A DNA stretch of 64,000 nucleotides from Orychophragmus violaceus (lineage: Eukaryota > Streptophyta > Magnoliopsida > Brassicales > Brassicaceae): contig CM058238.1 in the NCBI GenBank assembly GCA_030180135.1, forward strand, positions 86,808,619 to 86,872,618, written 5' to 3'. The position numbers and the translations under genes are program-made. Shown in pieces: positions 1-10,698 of this stretch. The notes under the pieces were generated by a model that saw only the letters and a list, made by a program, of their open reading frames with translations, ran no database searches and was not told where the DNA came from. How positions within the stretch are numbered: position 1 is the stretch's first letter; every line of letters starts with the position of its first letter.

Positions 1-263
1 TTCTCTCTTTTCTGTCTATCGTTTTGCCTACCCTCTTCCTCTTCATCTTCATTATTGTTGTCCCCGTTATCTACATGATCTCCATGTACTGGATCTCCCT
101 CCTCATTCTCGAGCTCATGATCATCTGCCCGAAGATTAAAAATCAAATCTTTACAGGAAAAACCCTAGCAAAATTGCGGCGTGCATTTCACATTGAGAAG
201 AAATTAGGGTCTGTGCGTAGGGAATTATGTACCTTATTCGTCCGGAATATCGTTCCCTGCCAT
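1..263 (-). pseudogene. Exon-like fragments of an unidentified acidic protein
   Basis: On the minus strand an ATG at 263 opens a short frame (MAGNDIPDE) that runs into TAA just before a donor-like GGTACAT near 232. An acceptor-like CGGGCAG ends at 125, and from 124 to the window edge the frame is open and very acidic (NGDNNNEDEEEEG near its end). This has the form of a small first exon, a roughly 110-base intron and a second exon of a plant gene. It sits inside the Helitron-like segment, so it may be a captured copy. I do not recognise the protein. The stop before the donor argues that this copy is dead. Confidence 0.25.
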
Positions 264-724
264 AATTCTTTCCAGAAATTAGTGGTACGATGACGTAGAA
301 ACCAACTCTGAAAGCTGTAAAAGGTGGATTGTAACTATGATTCTGATTTCGCAAAGGGAAGGGAAGAAGAGGGTTTGTCCCTTCGATTTTGGAGTTCGCG
401 AGAAGCGGCAGAAACCGTCACCTGCGGATTCGGTATGAAGTCGGAGGCTCTACAATCGATTTGAGGGAGAAGGGAAGGGAAGGGTTTGCGAAGCATTGGG
501 GGTATCAATTTAATGAGTGTTAAAAATAAGAGATCAGATAGTTCTGGGAGATGAAGAGCTTGAGAGTGAATAGGTTCTCAGAGATGATGAAGCGTTTGAT
601 ATTATGGAGGAGAAGAAGCATTTTCAGATTTTTTGTTTTTAAGAAAAGAATGCCATGTCTGCAAAAGTTCTGTGTTGACGTGGACGTCCTTAGAGGAGAG
701 TAAAAATGTCTGCAATTATATATA
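1..724 (-). mobile_element. Helitron-like element, 5' part, cut by the window edge
   Basis: Read on the minus strand from 724 downward, the sequence begins with an AT-rich TATATATAATTGCAGACATT start, followed by a TTTTTACTCTCC and GACGTCCACGTCA block. The same arrangement (AT start, TTTTTTACTCTCC, CCACGTCAGC) begins at about 3741 on the same strand, so both look like 5' ends of related Helitrons. The rest lies beyond position 1, so the 3' hairpin cannot be seen. Family assignment is by resemblance of the ends only. Confidence 0.4.
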
Positions 725-740
725 TTAGGTGTTGTACCCC

Positions 741-754
741 CCGCGCACGCGCGG
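741..754 (-). terminator. Helitron 3' terminal hairpin
   Basis: CCGCGCACGCGCGG can fold as a 6-bp GC stem with a 2-nt loop (or 5 bp with 4 nt). On the minus strand it is followed by GGGGTACAACAC and then CTAA-T. A GC hairpin about 10-12 nt before CTRR is the standard Helitron 3' terminus. Confidence 0.5.
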
Positions 755-1439
755 AGGGAGGAGGGTATGTTTGTTTGTTTATTATCGTATTACACCTATT
801 TTGAAATCTTCAGATGTATTACAAACGCTCCCCGAGAACTTGTCGGAACTTCGGTGAGCTATCCCGAAGAGATTACTCTGGCAACGTTCTGTTTCACAGA
901 ATCATTAAGGTCTGATTCTTGTTTCCAATCTAACTTTTCATTTCACTAAGATCAATGTGATGAACTTCATTGTTTCCTTTGCTATTGTTTTGTTTCATGA
1001 TTTCCACGTGGAAGGTGGTAATCCCACTAGAACTGGAAGAGGTGGCCAGTAAATTTACGGGTACATCTCAATGTTTATCTCTACATACAACCTTTCTTTG
1101 ATCAATGCTAGTTTTACTGGTTGATTCATGGATGTGTTAGTAAACGAATTTGGATCTGGAAATGGCTAACAGTTTCCTTATCGTTTTATGTTCATTCAAG
1201 AACTTCTGAACATGACTAATTTTTTTGACAACTCTACTCTGAATATTATAATGCATGTTCCCTAAAATTATGCAACTTCTGCAAATCAAGATCAAAGAAA
1301 AACTCAATGATTCTTAACAACCAAAAGCTGCTTGATCAGTTTGACAATCAAAACATATGCAATCTAAGGTTGTTGTTATCTTCATCACAGAAGAACTAAC
1401 CTAAAGAAAATATATAAAGAAAATATAAGAACCAAAAGA

Positions 1440-1835
1440 TCCTTACGTCTTAGACAAAGCGTCAAAGATGATCTTCGCCTCGGTGGTAACACGAACACCA
1501 ATGCTCTCGATTTTCCTGCGTAATGTGTTTTCTCCTGAGCTCAATTAATAAAAATGCAGAATTTGACTCAATCATAAAGAGATTGCAACAACAAAAATCA
1601 CCTAAAGGCGATCTCCTCTTTCGATAGGAGTCGAGAAAGATCTGCCAGACGAGCTTTAGAAGCGAGTGGATTTCTGAACTTCCCCATATACTTTAGCTTG
1701 GATATGAAACTCGTATTCACCATCCGTGTATTCATTGAATGTCCAATTCCAGGCCTCATTCCCTCTTGTAAATCATTACTGTCAAGGACACCCCAAAAAA
1801 GTTCAAGTGCGGAACGCAAACACAAAAAAATCTCC
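1440..1835 (-). pseudogene. Unidentified captured exon pair
   Basis: A minus-strand frame from about 1740 to 1604 (ending LADLSRLLSKEEIAF) stops at a donor-like AG-GTGATT. After an intron-like stretch, a second open piece at about 1530-1455 reads LRRKIESIGVRVTTEAKI and then FDALSKT before a stop. The two pieces read like neighbouring exons of one plant gene carried in the Helitron. I do not recognise the family. The first piece can also be read in another frame (EYTDGEYEFHIQAKVYGEVQ), so the true frame is uncertain. Confidence 0.3.
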
Positions 1836-1989
1836 AACGATGCTGAAATTACTTCTTACGAAGACGAAGTAGGAGAGATAAAGAAACTACGGTGGTGCGG
1901 GTAACATCGAAAGGATATGGGAAATGACGAAGAATTTATCATAAACGTATGCCAAGACGATCCCCTTGAACTCAATGGTCAGTAACATG

Positions 1990-2180
1990 ATTGAGAAAAA
2001 GCGCCACAAACCTGAATATAAAGCATTTATCAGAAGGGTGAGCTTTGATAAAGTAGTTGGTTGTCCATCTGAACGATTCTTTTGCATGATCTAATTGGTT
2101 CACTGCATCCATTTGATCAGCATACTCTGATAATCGACTATGAGCTAATAATATCACAATCGAGCCTATAGCCATCTGCC
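1990..2180 (-). pseudogene. Captured exon fragment of a GH9 endo-1,4-beta-glucanase
   Basis: The minus-strand frame contains LSEYADQMDAVNQLDHAKES followed by a YFIKAHPSD stretch. This matches the region of plant glycosyl hydrolase family 9 that precedes the QVGD...DHxCWERPEDM block. The exon ends at TATATTCAG-GT, where the family would continue with the QVGD segment. A small deletion before the end (reading CFIF where VLYI is expected) disturbs the frame. GH9 enzymes cut beta-1,4-glucans in the cell wall; this is a single-exon remnant with no catalytic residues. Confidence 0.5.
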
Positions 2181-2339
2181 ATGACCGATTCTTAATTGCT
2201 AAACTAAGAAAGAAAGCTCAATGTACACAGCATAAGTAGCCATTCGACATTAATCTCAATGTACACAACACAGGTTTTCGAGCGACAAAACATGTCCAAT
2301 ATCAGAAAAAGGATTCATGAACAAAGAAAATATGAAAGA

Positions 2340-3250
2340 GATTTTGTTTGACTGAAACATACCCACCATACTCGATATCAGCCGATACAAAATCTCCAAT
2401 GCTATGTGTAGCTTGAATAAGTAGTTTCGATTCGACCGAATAAATTATTTCTCACCTATAAACAAAAACAGATGGCAGAATCTTTAACTTTTATTCCACG
2501 CAATATAAGCTAATCCTAAAATTCTATTCACTTAAAACGTATTGCACCCACAAGCAAATCACCTTCATAACGTTGTCCATTATTGAGCACCACAATGACC
2601 TCTACCAACAAACCAATTGTCTCTATACTAAAATAGCAATCATCACCTTATCTACAGAATCTTCAAAAACAACAACATTACTCCCGTTTCTAATCCCTTC
2701 TTCTCCAGCCGCACATCGTAAGATCTGCTGCAGAGCCATTCTGCTTATTACTCGAGTAATAGGAAGTCCCGTGACGCCGTAGGAGTGAACGTATCAAACT
2801 GGGCATACCTAATTAATTTACAAAACAAAATCACCATAACTGCCTCATGATATCATAATCTATAGAGCAAAAAAAAATTAATCAATCTACATATACCTGA
2901 TCGAATAACTAAGAAATTATTTGGACTGGTTACTCAATTTGACGATCAATCGGAATATAAACTCACCAAGTACCAGAGACGCCTTCGCCAAGGCCATTAT
3001 TACGATCACCGGTGATACATCCAGCTTCCATAATCCGATCACCGGTGTATTTGAATCGGACCTTTGTATTGTCCTTTTCCTCTTATGGCGCTCAAGTCCT
3101 TCTCGAACACCAACACATTGAACCCTTTCTTCTTAGCCGCAAGAGCCAACACTAAACCTCCGATCCACCTCCGGCCACCAGAACCCTCGATTTCTTCTTC
3201 TCCGTCATTGTCTCCCGCTTCTACTCCAATAACTTCGTTGCCTTAACTTC
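2340..3250 (-). pseudogene. ZEP: Captured zeaxanthin epoxidase (ABA1/ZEP) fragment
   Basis: Three exon-like blocks in the correct order on the minus strand match plant zeaxanthin epoxidase, the plastid FAD monooxygenase of the xanthophyll/ABA pathway. Block 1 (about 3205-3070) reads TEKKKSRVLVAGG, then AAKKKGFNVLVFEKDLSAIR, the N-terminal FAD-binding fold. A further piece (about 3045-2970) reads MEAGCITGDR and GVSGTW and ends at a donor GT. Block 2 (about 2785-2550) reads GLPITRVISRMALQQIL, then SNVVVFEDS and NNGQRYEGDLLVGA. Block 3 (about 2440-2390) reads NNLFGRIETTY. One base is lost inside the GxGxxG dinucleotide motif, a stop follows the IQIH region, and block 2 is interrupted. The copy is non-functional and intron-containing, so it was captured from genomic DNA. 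Confidence 0.8.
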
Positions 3251-3742
3251 GACCACGGCACAACGGTTCTGAACCCCCGATAATCCTCCACTCTACTATC
3301 CGGGAAACAATGACAAATCTAGATAGAATTTTTTAGCGATGGACTAAACACATGGGTCCTCGTAAAGTCGAGTTTTGGCGGATATGGATTGTTTGAATAG
3401 CAAGACAGAGTTGAACCATCTCGATTAGCAAACACCGTTGAAACTGTAATCAAAATCAAGAAAAGAATCAGTGGGTGGGAACAAAACAAAATTATTTTGT
3501 GATGTGCCTCTAATGAAGACGAGAGAGAGAGAAGAAATGATTTGAAGAAGAGGAGAAGGGAGGAGACAAAACGATAGAGAAGAAGAAGACATACAGCACC
3601 ACGATTCACTTTTCCTATACATTTGACATCTTTTAAGAAATGTATTAAGAAGATTGATATGGGACATCCACGTAGGCCTAATGTTATTGCTGACGTGGAG
3701 CTCTCTAAGGAGAGTAAAAAAGTCCCTAATTATATATATGAT

Positions 3743-3932
3743 TGATAACACCAAATAATGTAAATCTTCCTAATCCATATCACAATAGAATGTTTAATCT
3801 TTATTCGAATAAGAAATATATCAGAATATTTTTCGGTTGGGCTTCACGAGCTTCACTTCATATTCGGGCTCTTATAGCCCATATTACTTTGTACGCAAGA
3901 TACACATCTTGCTACCTAATATATCTTCAACA
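3743..3932 (-). repeat. 3' LTR of the Copia-like element, truncated by the Helitron
   Basis: This 190-bp segment is a direct repeat of 7584-7771: the shared runs include GATAACACCAAATAAT, ATCAGAATATTTTTCGGTTGGG and TTACTTxGTACGCAAGATA. Minus-strand start TGTTGAAG follows a purine tract. About 90 bp of the LTR end is missing where the Helitron begins. Confidence 0.6.
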
Positions 3933-4556
3933 CTCCCTCGCACGACAAACATGGGATGCAAAACGCAAATCTGCAATCACAAAGCAAACCATGTATGTCG
4001 TGGACAATATGTCGAGGACGGACAAACAAGTCAATAGATTCCTCTAGATGGAAACATCAAAATTGAAAAGAGGATGAAAACTTCAACTCGTCTTTGGTCT
4101 TGATAAAAGAAATACATCCCGTAGGCGCAACTGCAACTCCACGAATAATCGTCATTGTCTTGGACAATCCATATATCAGACTAAAATTGAGCTAAAAATA
4201 TGAGTGTTCAACTAGAACTTCCCCGTAATGGTTAAACTATAACCAAAATTTCTCAGGGAAAACTAAACTAAAAACCCGAAACTAAACTAAACTAAACTAA
4301 AATATGAGTGTTAGAATAAATCTCCGAAACTTTTTTTTTAATATTGTGAAAAACCCGAACCCAAAAAGTCGATTAAAACTTTTGATAAATCTTGCACTAC
4401 TCAAAACCAAACTATAAGAAAGTATAACTTAGTTAAAAAACTGTCGTACGTTGAAATCATAAGCAAATATAAAGAAATTAAAACTTAAAAGAAACACTCG
4501 TATTATAAAAACTAAACTCCCCACTTAATCTACGAAGTAACTAATAAAGAAAGAAA

Positions 4557-5158
4557 TGTTGGGTTTTTTAAGCCCATGTCCAACTCTCTCTTATTAGTAT
4601 GATATTGTCCACTTTGGGCCGCAGAGAAAGTCCGCATGGATATTTTTTTGGTTTCCTTCCCAAAAAGCCTCATACTAATCAGAGTTGGACGTTACTTATA
4701 TATTAAACACTTTTTGTCTAAATTTTCGATGTGAGACTTTGTTTATTAAGCCTATCTTATCTCAACCACCTTGTTAGAGATATCTTGGGTTTGAAGCTTA
4801 TGAAGCTTATCCATATTTTCCCCCATAAGCTTCAACCACATCATGCTCACAATCACCTTCTCGTGATCGAGGACCGGAACCTAGGGCTCTGATACCAATT
4901 GTTGGGCCTTTTAAGCCCATGTCCAACTCTCTCTTATTAGTATGATATTGTCCACTTTGGGCCGCAGAGAACACCCACATGAATTTGTTTTTGGTTTCTT
5001 TCCCAAAAGGCCTCATACTAATCAGAGTTGAACATTACTTATATATTAGACACTTTTTGTCTAAACTTCCGATGTGAGACTTTGTTTATTAAGTCTATCT
5101 TATCTCAACCACCTTGTTAGAGATATCTTGGGCTTGAAGCTTATGAAGCTTATCCATA
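4557..5158 (-). mobile_element. TRIM (terminal-repeat retrotransposon in miniature)
   Basis: A complete 602-bp element. Two direct LTRs of equal length (4557-4815 and 4900-5158, 259 bp each) flank an 84-bp core. On the minus strand the core starts two bases after the LTR with TGGTATCAGAGC (4897-4886), a perfect initiator-Met primer site. It ends with GGGGGAAAA (4824-4816), a polypurine tract. The 5-bp target duplication AGAAA is at 4552-4556 and 5159-5163. LTR termini are TATGG...CAACA rather than the usual TG...CA. It encodes nothing and would rely on Copia proteins in trans. Confidence 0.88.
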
Positions 5159-5256
5159 AGAAAAACAATTTTCTAATCGTAAGCAAATATATGGACGTTT
5201 ATACCCGGTCGTAGGGTTAAATCGGATGAAATACATAGCCTTCAGGTCATCATCGA

Positions 5257-7472
5257 TGTTTATATCCAATCATAGAGTTCTTTAAGTAATAATAGACAAA
5301 ATTCGTGATTGTGATGTACAGAAATAATTCGCGATTGTGAAACAAATAACAACTTACGAGGGCGAGAAGTCGAATCAAAAGAATGTTACTCGCGAGAATG
5401 AGATAACATCAAACTTGACAAGGTCTATCCCGGCCATAGGGCCAGTAAGGTTTGCCACTACTTAGCCAAATTCATCTTGAGGTTTCTATGCGAACCTCAA
5501 GCCGTTTTATTCAATCTTATACAATTCTCATTCTCATTCATTTCACAATTCGATTCATATATATAGACTAAGGCAAAAGTAGACATTTTATTAATAATCA
5601 AAAGGTACCAAATACATGTAGTTCAAATGCATTATGCTAAAGTATTTGGTCCTAGAACAATGTCTACCAAACTAAATACCACTCGCCCCAAGTCTTGTCC
5701 ACGCCTAGGTCCGATCATTATCATGATCACCTAAAACAAAACAAATTCATGAGATTTCCATATACAATTTATATTCATTTTCATGCAACCTAGCAATGAT
5801 ATTCTATATGATCCCATGAACTATTTCTATACAAGCATTCTTATTATAATTCTAAGTTCTCAATCAAAACCGTACATTTCACGTTACACATTTTTATGGA
5901 CCGCAAACACATCTCGGCCCACGGTCGTGAGCGTGTGTTCGGGTTCCGCGGCTTACGGTCGGGCGAGTGTGCGCAAACGCGTTATTGTCCTGTCGAGGAC
6001 ACGGTCGTCCGCACGTCCACATGCGCTAAGACGTTCGCATGCGCTAATCCTTATGGTCGTATCGCGTTACCGGGCCGACGTACTGCTCGATCGCACGCTT
6101 GACCTTACGGTCGCGTGGCTGATCCGCACGGTTGACGGGCGATCGTTCGGCTAAGCGCTTATGCCCGCGAGGAACATCCCACGATCGTCATGCGATCGAT
6201 CAACGGTCCAGCCGGGTATCCGCGAACGGACGCATCCTTACGGACGCGACTCTACGTACGAACGGTCGCGAATTTACGTACGAACGGACGCGATCGTTAC
6301 CGCGGACGGTTGCGATCATTCCTACGGTCCGTACGTGCGCCGCGGCCGAGAATACTCGCGATAGTCCATGGACCGATCGCGACTACGCGTGCACACTACT
6401 AGCGACTGACGAGCGGTTCGGTTATTCGATCCGACGGACTCATTTCCTTGGTCCGTCTTCATACTTAGCCGACCGTGTTTTCGGCTTCTCGGTTCTCGGC
6501 TTACCGTCCTATCGACGGGCCATTAAACCGCTCGAAGCAACAACGATCTTCCGGGCCATTTTCCACGCTTGGATCATAACCGACCGCTTGCCAATCCGTC
6601 CACGACCAAGGCCTTAAGGCCGGTCGTGAAACATGAATGGAGTGATTATTCAGAGTAATAAGAAGAGAGATTCCGGCCATAACAACCGGCCATTGGCCGC
6701 TAGGGTTTTGGCCAAGGCCGAGAAGAATTGAACCGGACTCTAACCTTGGATGTGGTCGTGGCTTTGCCATGAGTCGTGAACGCATCACTGGCCATCCTTT
6801 CACTCTTCTCAATCGGTTATACCACCACCAATTCCTTCCTCAATCCGCCGGCCTTCTCTCTCAAGATTCCGGATTCTCCTTCTCTCTAGAACTCTCTCAA
6901 CTCTCGGTTTATTGGCCTATGCCTTTGGAGAAATTTGTGAGCGTTTTTCCCTCTTGTGGGCATGCGCAAAATGAACAAGGGAAGGCCTATTTATAGGCTC
7001 TTCCATGCGCCAACTACCAAGGGGAGAGAGGTGTGAGTTGTGGACCGAATGGGTGCAACACTTGGTTGTGCCCATTCGCTTAGTAACCGCTAGTCAGCTA
7101 GTGTCACTAGCTGACCCAAGAGCTTAACACTCCGGCCAGCTGAGTTGAGTTGGTTGCCAGCTGACCTAGCTGGCCAGCTGGACTGTTCAGCTCAGCTGAG
7201 CTGACTTCTTTACTTCCACATTTGGCTGAGCTCCTTCCAGCTGAGTCTCAGCTCTAAAAGGCCTATGGGACACTTGGTTTAGTTTCTCCTGACTTCCCGT
7301 TCATGTTTTCTGGTCCCATGGCCGTCCCGTCTTCCTTAGGCCGGTTGGGGGATACCACAAAACTAAACGAATCAATCGATATATTCACATTCAAAATTTC
7401 ATAACCACATTGTGGTCATCATGATCTTCTCCAAAACTATTATCGCGGAAACACTAACTTTAAACCCTAACA
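5257..7472 (-). mobile_element. CG-dense 2.2-kb insertion, possibly a solo LTR
   Basis: The segment starts TGTTTATATCC and ends CCCTAACA, and is flanked by ATCGA at 5252-5256 and 7473-7477, as expected for a solo LTR with a 5-bp duplication. On the minus strand a TATA-like CCTATAAATAGG lies near 7000-6985 and an AATAAAA signal near 5593, consistent with U3, R and U5. The stretch 5890-6620 is exceptionally rich in CpG and ACG/CGT steps compared with its surroundings. The segment about 7090-7260 is made of many AGCTGA/CAGCTG repeats. No coding domain is recognised; the open frames here follow from GC content. A 5-bp duplication can occur by chance, so the boundaries need confirming. Confidence 0.4.
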
Positions 7473-7492
7473 ATCGATATGTTCTGATACCA

Positions 7493-7771
7493 TAAAAATT
7501 AATATAAAATAATAATATTATTGAGTTTTGATTAAATGATACAAGACTAATAAGACTAATATATAGTGTATTATTGACAGTATTGATAACACCAAATAAT
7601 ATAAATATTCCTAATTTTTATCCCAATAGAATATCAAATCCTTATTAAAATAAGATATATATATCAGAATATTTTTCGGTTGGGATTCGCAGACTTCACT
7701 TTATATTTGGGTTCTTGTAATTACCCATATTACTTAGTACGCAAGATATATTTCTTGCTATATCTCCAAGA
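7493..7771 (-). repeat. 5' LTR of the Copia-like element
   Basis: This is the partner of 3743-3932. On the minus strand it starts TCTTGGAG at 7771 (mutated from TGTTGAAG) and ends just before the primer site at 7492. Multiple substitutions and small indels separate the two LTR copies, so the insertion is old. Confidence 0.5.
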
Positions 7772-8237
7772 TAACTATGTCATTATGTTTAGTAATGTGC
7801 ATGTGTAAGTTGAAGACGGAAAACAAAAATAATTAAAGCGAAGCTGTAAAAATAAATAACACATTTTTTAAAGTAGAGAATAGTCGCATAAGAGCATAGA
7901 GAATAATTTTTTTTTTTTTTTTTAACTAAAAAGAAAACCTTCCTTCTTATAACATCCCTAAAGGAGAATAATTTTGTGATATATATTTTTACTACTCTTT
8001 AATAATTCAAGATTTTCCGTCTTCATCCGTATAAAAAGCAAGCAAGTTTAAAACGTTACAGTTTTATTTCAGGAATTTTTTAATTAAGGTTATATATTTT
8101 TAGTTCGATTCAACTTGATGAATCGTCAAAGAGAGAAAAACAATATTCATAATGTTGGAACTTGGAATAATCTATTTCGCTTCTACTCATATATTATACC
8201 AATATAATAATCAAACGCTCTATTGTTCAACCGAGAA
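7772..8237. other. Intergenic, 3' flank of the polygalacturonase gene
   Basis: AT-rich sequence with a T run at 7907-7923. I see no coding sequence or repeat match. The minus-strand 3' UTR and poly(A) site of the polygalacturonase must lie here. Confidence 0.5.
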
Positions 8238-10242
8238 TCATACTCCGCACTTTCCTAAAAGACTACCTAACAATAACGTCGAAGGATCAGATTTAAGACA
8301 CGAAATGGAAGGAACAGAGAACTCATCCGTGATCCCATATGCATTCCAACAGAACGGATCCACATTGATTTCGCCTTTTGAAGGCATCAATTCAATATCC
8401 AAAAGTGTTAAATTTGCGCATGGGACATTGTTGCTGCATCCAAAATGCATAGGAGGACTACAGATATCGTATGTGCCTTTTATACTTTGATATACTATAT
8501 CATACACAAAAACCGCATTTGTTTTGTTAGGGCAGTTTTTGTTCGTGCAATAGTATTGATCGATGATTATAGGATTGCGGACATTATCCACTTGGATGTT
8601 GTCGAAAGTTACACCGGAAACGGACCCGGATCCACCTTGCCATGTCTTGATCCGTACGCCATTGTCAGAAAATTTTATGACCGAGTCTCTAACCGTAACG
8701 TTAGAGACGCACGCACTTGAGTTTTGGTTGCCTAAACTTCCAATGCTACACAAATTATGTCATTATATTTAAAACTGGATGTTATGAAGTATCAGATAAT
8801 ATTAAATTTTTCGTTCAAAAAAAAAAAAAAAGATAATATCGAATTTATAATCACGAGTACGTAATTTTCGTTTACCTAATTCCATGCCCGCCTGGTCCAC
8901 AAGTGAGATTCCGAATATCGATATTGTATGATCCGGATCCTATTGAGACACAATCATCTCCTGAGGAAGGATTTCAAGAACCTTTACCGTTATAAATTGT
9001 ATATGTATGTGTTTTTTTTTTTTTTTTTTTGCGATCTTCTCATTTTGTGTATAATGAATGCATACCGTTGGAGATAACTGAGTTATGAATCTCAACGGAG
9101 TTGGAATTGTCGATGTGGATGCCGTCAGTGTTGGGACTTAGTGGTGGAGATGTGATTTGAAGGGAATTGATGTGAACTTCATGACATCCGTCAACTGTGA
9201 CATGAAACTGGGGGCTATTTTTAATAGTCACACCTTTCACAATTAGATTCGAGCTCATGAAAAACCTCAAAGACTGTCCTCACAAAAAAAAAATTTGTGA
9301 AGTTTAGGAAAAATTATGTACTTTTAAGTATTTTATGTCTTTTGACCAAAAAAAACATTTGATGTGTTACTTACAGCAGGGCTTTCGCATGGACCAGTAA
9401 GTGCAGTCGTTTTGTTGACTTTCTGTTTGAACATAACAAATATATTACGATTCATACACAGGATATAAATGACATTTTATCATTCTTTCTAATTATTTTT
9501 TGTAATCAATCTATAATTGGATAGAAAATTTTTACTCGGTGACGTTTGCATGGAAGATCCCACCATTTTTGTCCACGACCGTCGATGACACCGATGCCTA
9601 TTAGAGCCATTCCGTTGATTCTATAAAAGACAAGCCATTGTCTTTTGTTGAAACCGCTCGGCCACGATTCTGGCCCATCCCGTGGCACGATGATCCCATC
9701 GACCTTGTTTAATTAAAAGAAAACCAACAGAAAATAGACACATTAGTTTGATAATCTTATAGAATTAAAATGGCTTTGATATTTGAAAAGAGAAATTGTA
9801 CTTGGAAGTATTGGTACGAGCGACAAGGGCCGGTAAAAATAGTGGAATGGATCATGAAAGTGAAACCTTGAGGCACAAGCAAAAAGGAAACAGTGTTGTT
9901 GTCGTCATCGTTGCTACAAGCTGAATCCCAAGCTGTCTTGAACGACTCAGTGTCGTCTGTGATACCGTCACCGACGGCACCGTAGTTTCTCACGTCGTAG
10001 ACTACTTTGCTGTCGGGATCTTGGGACGAAGATGGAGACTGTACCGGGTCGTTAGGGTTTGGAGAAGGAGATGGAGGCTGGCTTTGATAGAGGGACGAAG
10101 ACGGTGGCTCTGGTATTGGATTGGGATTGGGCTTGTCTTTGTGATGATGTAGTCTTGCTTGGGTTTCATAAAAGAATAGAGAGAATACGACGAGAATTAG
10201 TGTAGTGAAACGTAGAACCGGATCACGAAATAATTTTAACAT
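8238..10242 (-). CDS. Polygalacturonase (GH28 pectinase), six exons
   Basis: Minus-strand exons are 10242-9802 (preferred start), 9703-9536, 9422-9375, 9273-9066, 8960-8876 and 8745-8238. All introns are GT-AG and the joined frame is open: 485 aa from ATG 10242, or 520 aa from an upstream ATG at 10347. I prefer 10242 because MLKLFRDPVLRFTTLILVVF then begins a signal peptide ending near ETQA; the upstream Met puts 35 polar residues ahead of it. A His- and Pro-rich linker (LHHHKDKPNPNPIPEPP) follows, then the beta-helix from VVYDVRNYGAVGDG. Catalytic GH28 motifs are present: SPNTDGIHI, GDDCVSIGSG, CGPGGHGI and VRIKTWQGG. The protein ends ...LLGKCGV. It should be a secreted enzyme hydrolysing homogalacturonan in cell walls. 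All motifs are intact and there is no stop or frameshift, so this is the one plausible functional host gene here. The subfamily resembles the At1g48100-like group, which I cannot confirm. Confidence 0.9.
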
Positions 10243-10698
10243 TTTCGATTTAGGGTTATCAAACTTTCTATAATGTGATGATTCTTCAATCCTTTTCTTG
10301 CTCTTTGGAAGTATTGCTGCAGAAAAGAGATGTTTGGTTGTATACATATTGATATTTGAATTTATTAGTTGAAGAAAAAGAGAAGTATTGTTTTATTTTA
10401 TTGTAAATCTTATTTAATTATTTAGACTTCATTAATGCTGATAAGCTAATCTGTATTAACAGCTCAAATGCATTAGTGTTATCTCATGTTCCGGACAAAA
10501 TCCTTATTTGTTGGAAAATCATTTGATATAAAGTAAAATTTAATATTGCTGATAGAATTATTAAATAATGATCCTATTTAGACAGAACAACATCGTTTGC
10601 AACTTAAAGGTTTGACTAAGTTGAATTGTTTCATGTGCTCAAATATTCCACATTGTGATTTGGGAAGGTGCTATTTCACGTGCAAATGATATTATTAA
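10243..10698. other. Upstream region of the polygalacturonase gene
   Basis: AT-rich sequence that should hold the minus-strand 5' UTR and promoter of the polygalacturonase. I cannot place a convincing TATA box because the region is uniformly AT-rich. It ends at the hAT-like element, so later transposon insertions are all 5' to the gene promoter. Confidence 0.4.

Larger units (their letters stand above)
725..3745 (-). mobile_element. Helitron with captured host gene fragments
   Basis: The 5' end on the minus strand is near 3741-3745 (TC followed by an AT-rich run and TTTTTTACTCTCC). The 3' end is near 725: an 8-11 bp G-rich tail leads from a CG hairpin at 741-754 to a terminal CTAA followed by T, which fits the Helitron CTRR-T rule. 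There is no target duplication and no terminal inverted repeat, as expected. No Rep/helicase is encoded, so this copy would be non-autonomous. Inside are broken exons of at least two unrelated host genes (ZEP and GH9) and one unidentified exon pair. Its 5' end interrupts the 3' LTR of a Copia-like element that resumes at 3743. Confidence 0.5.
3743..7771 (-). mobile_element. Degraded Copia-like LTR element, split by later insertions
   Basis: On the minus strand the 5' LTR is at 7771-7493. It is followed by a primer site TGGTATCAGAAC (7492-7481), one base from the initiator-Met type. A polypurine tract CGAGGGAG lies at 3940-3933, and the 3' LTR starts TGTTGAAG at 3932 and is cut off at about 3743 by the Helitron. 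The internal region is occupied mainly by a TRIM and a 2.2-kb CG-dense insertion. Subtracting them leaves about 0.75 kb of original internal DNA (3933-4551, 5164-5256 and 7473-7492) with no convincing pol. The element is non-autonomous or heavily deleted. Confidence 0.5.

Noticed and set aside
4807..5016. 69-codon open frame in the TRIM
   Set aside because: It spans an LTR and the primer site. TRIMs do not code for protein.
5783..6617. Overlapping open frames of 123 and 161 codons in the CG-rich block
   Set aside because: Arginine-rich translations in three frames caused by high CG content and few stops. No domain.
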